Origin: Bryobacterales bacterium
GTDB lineage: Bacteria; Acidobacteriota; Terriglobia; Bryobacterales; Bryobacteraceae
Direction: 5' to 3'
DNA length: 9,890 nt
Assembly (NCBI GenBank): GCA_003517725.1
Contig: DOZZ01000128.1
Span: 3,449 to 13,338, forward strand
Position 1 is the first letter of the stretch; every line of letters begins with the position of its first letter. The position numbers and the translations under genes are program-made. The notes beneath the pieces are model-generated. The model was not told the DNA's origin. It ran no database searches and saw only the letters and a program-made list of their open reading frames with translations. This document shows, in pieces, positions 6,311-9,890 of the stretch.

Positions 6311-7435
6311 ATGGAAGGCGCGTTCGACGCCCTGGAGTTCGCTAGTTACGTCCGGAACCGCTGGCTGACGTTGTGTATATCGTGCGGCGTCGGGCTCACC
6401 GTTGCGGTGATCGCGAGTTGGCTGTTGCCCAACCGCTACACTGCTACGGCGAGCATTCTCATCGATCCGCCGGGCGCCAACGACCCGCGGGCCGCGACCG
6501 CCGTGAGTCCCGTTTACCTGGAATCCCTGAAAACCTACGAGCGATTCGCATCGAGCGACACATTGTTCCTTCGCGCGGTTGAGGTGATTCGACCCACCGA
6601 AGCTAGCGGGAAAAAGTCGATCGAGTCGCTGAAGCGGCAGGTCTTGAAAGTGTCCAAGCCGCCCAGCACCGCGATGCTCGAGATCAGCGCTTGTTTGGGA
6701 GACCCCAAAAAGGCGCAGGCTCTGGCGCAGTACGTCGCGGAGCAAACGGTTGCGCTGAACCGATCCCTGGAGGCTGAATCCGCCGCCGAAATGACCGCTG
6801 AATATCGGACGCAGTTGAACGCTGCGTCAATACGCTACGCGAAGGCACAGCAGGCTCAGAGCGATTTTCTAGCGACGCAACCCGTGGACAGCCTGGAGAG
6901 TCAAGTCCAGGAAACGCTCGACCTGAAATTCCGGCTTGAACGGGACTTGACGGTGGCGCGCACCGAACTCGCGGACTACACGGCCCAGCAGCAAGCGATG
7001 CGGAAAAAAGCGCGGAATGCTGAGGAAGACGAGTGGCTCCGCCGGCAGATCACGTCAACGGAAGCCAAGGTGGGCGCAATGGTGAGCCAGACCCACGACT
7101 TGGCCGCGCTGCTGGCGAAGAAAGGGCCGGAGCTCGAACAGCGAAAGGCCCGCCGCGACGCCGTGGATGCGAATCGACGGGCGACACTGGCCGCTTACGA
7201 AGCGGCAAATACGAGGATGAACGAGATACTCTCGTCCAGCAAATTCCATGGCGAGCGGCTTCAAATACTCGATCCGGGCATTGTTCCGCAGCAGCCTAGT
7301 TCACCTGACATGTTTTTGAATGTGGCGGCGGCGCTGGTTCTATCGCTGATCGGCTCGCTAGTGTACCTGGCGTTCCAGTTCAGTTACTCCCGGGTGATCA
7401 GCGTGAGAGCCGAACGCACTTACAGCCTTCGCTAA
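6311..7435 (+). CDS. Wzz/GumC-like polysaccharide chain-length determinant
   Basis: This 374-residue protein has the layout of a polysaccharide co-polymerase. There is a cytoplasmic N-terminus (D-A-L-E-F-A-S-Y-V-R-N-R), a first transmembrane helix at residues 18-39, and the post-helix R-Y-T-A-T-A-S-I-L-I-D segment characteristic of the Wzz domain. A long periplasmic region follows, with heptad-rich coiled coil at roughly 150-290. It is followed by the proline-rich D-P-G-I-V-P-Q-Q-P-S-S-P (321-332) just before a second helix at ~336-358. The cytoplasmic tail is short and has no Walker motifs, so no BY-kinase domain is fused. Proteins of this class sit in the inner membrane and set the length, or assist export, of O-antigen, capsule or exopolysaccharide. 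The start ATG at 6311 has only a weak purine-rich stretch (AAAGAACGG) upstream. One base separates it from the next gene. Confidence 0.9.
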   Translation: MEGAFDALEFASYVRNRWLTLCISCGVGLTVAVIASWLLPNRYTATASILIDPPGANDPRAATAVSPVYLESLKTYERFASSDTLFLRAVEVIRPTEASGKKSIESLKRQVLKVSKPPSTAMLEISACLGDPKKAQALAQYVAEQTVALNRSLEAESAAEMTAEYRTQLNAASIRYAKAQQAQSDFLATQPVDSLESQVQETLDLKFRLERDLTVARTELADYTAQQQAMRKKARNAEEDEWLRRQITSTEAKVGAMVSQTHDLAALLAKKGPELEQRKARRDAVDANRRATLAAYEAANTRMNEILSSSKFHGERLQILDPGIVPQQPSSPDMFLNVAAALVLSLIGSLVYLAFQFSYSRVISVRAERTYSLR

Positions 7436-7436
7436 A

Positions 7437-8840
7437 ATGATTTCGATCTCGCGACGGTGGGACGACCGTGAGAACCTGATACCGGCGCTGGTCGGGATCT
7501 GGGCCGCGGCAATCGCGTCAGTACCGGAACCGAGGGTGAAGCTGCTGATCGCCGCCCCGGCGCTATTTGGGGCCATTGCCTGGTGGACGCTACTCAAGGC
7601 CGAGAGGTGGGTAGCATTGTTCCTGCTGGCCGCCATGCTGCTGCCGCCGCTGCCGGCGCCCATGGGAAATTCGGGCGTTCACGTTGCCCCGATCTTCGCG
7701 CTGCTGGGAATTGTCACTGGGATTATCAGGCCCGGTGAGTGGCGGGCATGGCGCGGGCCAGTGCCGCTTCTGCTCTTGGCGTTGCTTGCGGTGCTGACCG
7801 GGAGCACCGGATTCGCCGCTCTCTATTCCGGTTGGACGGTCGCGCTCGGGAGCCTCGCCCGGGTGCTGCTGTTTGGCATCGGCGCCTATTTATTTCTGTA
7901 TACGCTGGCTGGACCCCGGAGCGTTGCTTGGGACCCGCTGCGCTTCACGCGGGTTCTGTTCCTGGCGGGAGCTTGCGGCGCGCTGTTCGCCTGCATCGAC
8001 TTCTACTATCAATTACACTCGCCGGCGGGCCATGGAGAACAGTTCATCTGGGTGGGTCAGGACGTCTTCCGGCGCGCCCAGGGACTTTTCTACGAAGCCA
8101 GTACGCTGGGCAACTTCTGCGCCTTCTTTCTGGTGATGGTTCTGGTGGCACTCTTCCGGCCGCGCGGTGAACGGCCTTGCTCGCGGCTTCTGCTCGCGAT
8201 GGGCGGAGCCGTCTTTGCGGCCGCGCTGATCTTGTCGTACTCGCGCGCGTCGTTACTTACCATCGCGGTGGCCGGATGCGCGTTCGTATACGTCCGGCGC
8301 TGGCCGATCCGCCGAGCCCTCGTCGCGGTCTGCTTGTCGCTCGGTTCCGCGGTTCTGTTCGTTAAGATGGCACTTCCGGCGGTTTCCTCCCACTATTGGA
8401 CTCGTCTGGAGTTATCCATCCAGTACTTATGGTCGTCGCCCGATGGTGTTCTGTCGGGGCGCATCTCGACATGGAAAACGCTTCTCTATTTCCTGCTGCA
8501 ACAACCGTGGCATGCGCTGTTCGGGGTCGGATACAAGACGCTGCCGTACAGCAACTTCACCGGCGCGACTCTAATCGCGGATAACACGTATCTGAGTCTG
8601 TTGGCGGAGACCGGCCTGGTGGGCTTGATCACGTTCCTGATGTTGAACATCGCGATTTTGCGCACGGGGCTGCGATGCGCCAGGTCCAATCAACCCCGCG
8701 CATCTTTCTTTGGAACCTGGATCTTCTGCTTTTGGACCGGCGAGGTGGTGCAAATGCTTTCGGGCGACCTGATCACGTACTGGCGTGTGCTGCCGATTTA
8801 TTTGTGGGTGCTGGCGACGGCCGCCAGGGAAGCGAGCTGA
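7437..8840 (+). CDS. O-antigen ligase/polymerase (Wzy/WaaL-like) membrane protein
   Basis: This 467-residue protein is very hydrophobic, with about ten to twelve predicted transmembrane helices. It carries the O-antigen ligase (Wzy_C) signatures: F-Y-E-A-S-T-L-G-N-F in the middle, S-Y-S-R-A-S-L-L-T at the start of the conserved region, a large periplasmic loop containing G-R-I-S-T-W-K, and D-N-T-Y-L-S-L-L-A-E-T-G-L-V-G at 382-396. The family joins lipid-linked glycan units in the periplasm, either by polymerising repeat units or by ligating glycans to lipid or protein acceptors. Sequence alone does not separate these roles, but the adjacent Wzz-like protein favours a polymerase. The ATG follows the previous stop by one base with no clear ribosome-binding site, and its own stop overlaps the next start by one base (TGATG), so the three genes form one transcription unit. 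Confidence 0.9.
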   Translation: MISISRRWDDRENLIPALVGIWAAAIASVPEPRVKLLIAAPALFGAIAWWTLLKAERWVALFLLAAMLLPPLPAPMGNSGVHVAPIFALLGIVTGIIRPGEWRAWRGPVPLLLLALLAVLTGSTGFAALYSGWTVALGSLARVLLFGIGAYLFLYTLAGPRSVAWDPLRFTRVLFLAGACGALFACIDFYYQLHSPAGHGEQFIWVGQDVFRRAQGLFYEASTLGNFCAFFLVMVLVALFRPRGERPCSRLLLAMGGAVFAAALILSYSRASLLTIAVAGCAFVYVRRWPIRRALVAVCLSLGSAVLFVKMALPAVSSHYWTRLELSIQYLWSSPDGVLSGRISTWKTLLYFLLQQPWHALFGVGYKTLPYSNFTGATLIADNTYLSLLAETGLVGLITFLMLNIAILRTGLRCARSNQPRASFFGTWIFCFWTGEVVQMLSGDLITYWRVLPIYLWVLATAAREAS

Positions 8841-9890
8841 TGAACATCCTTTTTGTCGATCAGTTCAGCGAACCGGGAGGCGGACAGCGTTGCCTTATCG
8901 ATCTTCTGGCCGGGATTGAAAGGCGGGGGTGTGCCGCGCGGGTGATGGCGCCTGGCGCCGGGAAACTATTGCAATGGAGCCGCGCGAACGGCATCTCTAC
9001 CCATCAGTTGCCGATGGCGCAGTACCGGAACGGCAGCAAAACTGTGCGTGACGCGATCCGATATGCTGTCGATATTCCGCGCGTGGCGGCGGCTATCCAC
9101 GGCGTAGTGCACCGCCACGCTATCGACGTGGTCTACGTCAATGGCCCTCGCGTGCTGCCCGCGACCGTCGGCCTCTCCTGCCCGATCATGTTTCACGCTC
9201 ACAGCGTTGTTGCGGGCGCTCCCCGGCAAGTAGTGCAGTGGTCCCTGCAGCGAACCAACGCCACGGTAATGGCTGCCTCCGGATTTGTCGCCCGCGATCA
9301 CAGGGACGCGCGTGTAATCTATAGCGGAGTGGCGGATCTGCAGTGCGGCCCCAGATCTTTCGGTGCCCGACCCGCTCGAATTGGAATTCTCGGCCGGATT
9401 GCTCCTGAAAAAGGCCATCTGGATTTTATACGCGCGTCGGAAATTATCGGCGGCCAGGCGGCTTTTCTCATTTACGGCGACACGCTGTTTTCAGATTCCA
9501 CGTATTATCGCGCGGTGCGCGCCGCGGCTGCCAACACGCCGGTTCAGTTTTGCGGCTGGACGGATGATGTTTCAGCCGCACTGCGGCAGCTGGATATTTT
9601 AGCGGTTCCGTCCGGCCCAGCGGAAGCGGCGCCCAGGGTGATCATGGAGGCCCTTTCGGCAGGGACCCCGGTGGTCGCTTATAGATCCGGCGGCATTCCC
9701 GAACTGATCGAGCACGGCCGCACGGGAGAATTAACTGACCCCGACGCCGCTTCACTGGCGCGCGGCATCCTGGCACTAATAGCCGCGCCAGATCGAATGG
9801 CGCGCTTGTCGAGATCGGGCCGGGAAGAGTGGAGCCAAAGATTCAGGGTAGAGATGTTTCGGGATAATGTCTGGAATCTGATCGATCGCG
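8840..9890 (+). CDS. GT4-family glycosyltransferase, C-terminus cut by window edge
   Basis: An open frame starts at ATG 8840, overlapping the previous stop by one base, and runs off the right edge after 350 codons, so only the last few dozen residues are likely to be missing. The N-terminal Rossmann domain opens with N-I-L-F-V-D-Q-F and E-P-G-G-G-Q-R (residues 11-17), the glycine-rich loop of GT-B enzymes. The C-terminal donor-binding domain starts near I-L-G-R-I-A-P-E-K-G (183-192). It contains the E-x7-E motif E-A-A-P-R-V-I-M-E (262-270), then L-S-A-G-T-P-V-V-A and S-G-G-I-P-E-L-I. These features are typical of retaining family 4 glycosyltransferases, which use nucleotide sugars in the cytosol to extend lipid-linked glycans. 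There is no signal peptide or transmembrane helix. The donor and acceptor sugars cannot be predicted. It belongs to the Wzz-ligase transcription unit. Confidence 0.9.
   Translation, partial: MNILFVDQFSEPGGGQRCLIDLLAGIERRGCAARVMAPGAGKLLQWSRANGISTHQLPMAQYRNGSKTVRDAIRYAVDIPRVAAAIHGVVHRHAIDVVYVNGPRVLPATVGLSCPIMFHAHSVVAGAPRQVVQWSLQRTNATVMAASGFVARDHRDARVIYSGVADLQCGPRSFGARPARIGILGRIAPEKGHLDFIRASEIIGGQAAFLIYGDTLFSDSTYYRAVRAAAANTPVQFCGWTDDVSAALRQLDILAVPSGPAEAAPRVIMEALSAGTPVVAYRSGGIPELIEHGRTGELTDPDAASLARGILALIAAPDRMARLSRSGREEWSQRFRVEMFRDNVWNLIDR

Overview
The window is GC-rich, densely packed bacterial DNA. Its gene content fits a Gram-negative, soil-type bacterium with a large surface-polysaccharide repertoire. 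An Acidobacteriota-like source is my best guess from gene style and neighbourhood, but nothing here (no rRNA, no marker gene) proves it. I see no insertion sequence, CRISPR array, tRNA, rRNA or phage gene.

Layout: (1) Positions 1 to about 962, minus strand: most of a membrane-anchored SGNH/GDSL-type hydrolase whose C-terminus lies beyond the left edge. (2) Positions 963-1062: a short divergent intergenic region with an A+T-rich patch, the likely site of promoters for both directions. (3) Positions 1063-6213, plus strand: six tightly packed genes with overlaps of up to 4 bp or gaps of 1-3 bp. In order they encode a ferritin-like di-iron protein with a C-terminal membrane segment, a secreted YceI-like lipocalin, a NodU/CmcH-type carbamoyltransferase, a small DUF5989-type membrane protein, a SAM-dependent methyltransferase with an N-terminal zinc ribbon, and a secreted protein of unknown function. 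(4) A 97-nt gap at 6214-6310. (5) Positions 6311-9890, plus strand: a Wzz/GumC-like chain-length protein, an O-antigen ligase/polymerase-like membrane protein and a GT4 glycosyltransferase that runs off the right edge.

How they may work together (inference): the right half looks like part of an exopolysaccharide or O-antigen locus (sugar transfer, polymerisation or ligation, chain-length control). The left half looks like a tailoring module (carbamoylation, methylation, a possible di-iron oxidase or hydroxylase, an acyl or acetyl hydrolase/transferase, a lipid-binding periplasmic protein) that could decorate a cell-surface glycan or a lipid-linked or small-molecule product. The six-gene operon, with its uncharacterised secreted last gene and the DUF5989 protein, is the part of the window most worth following up.
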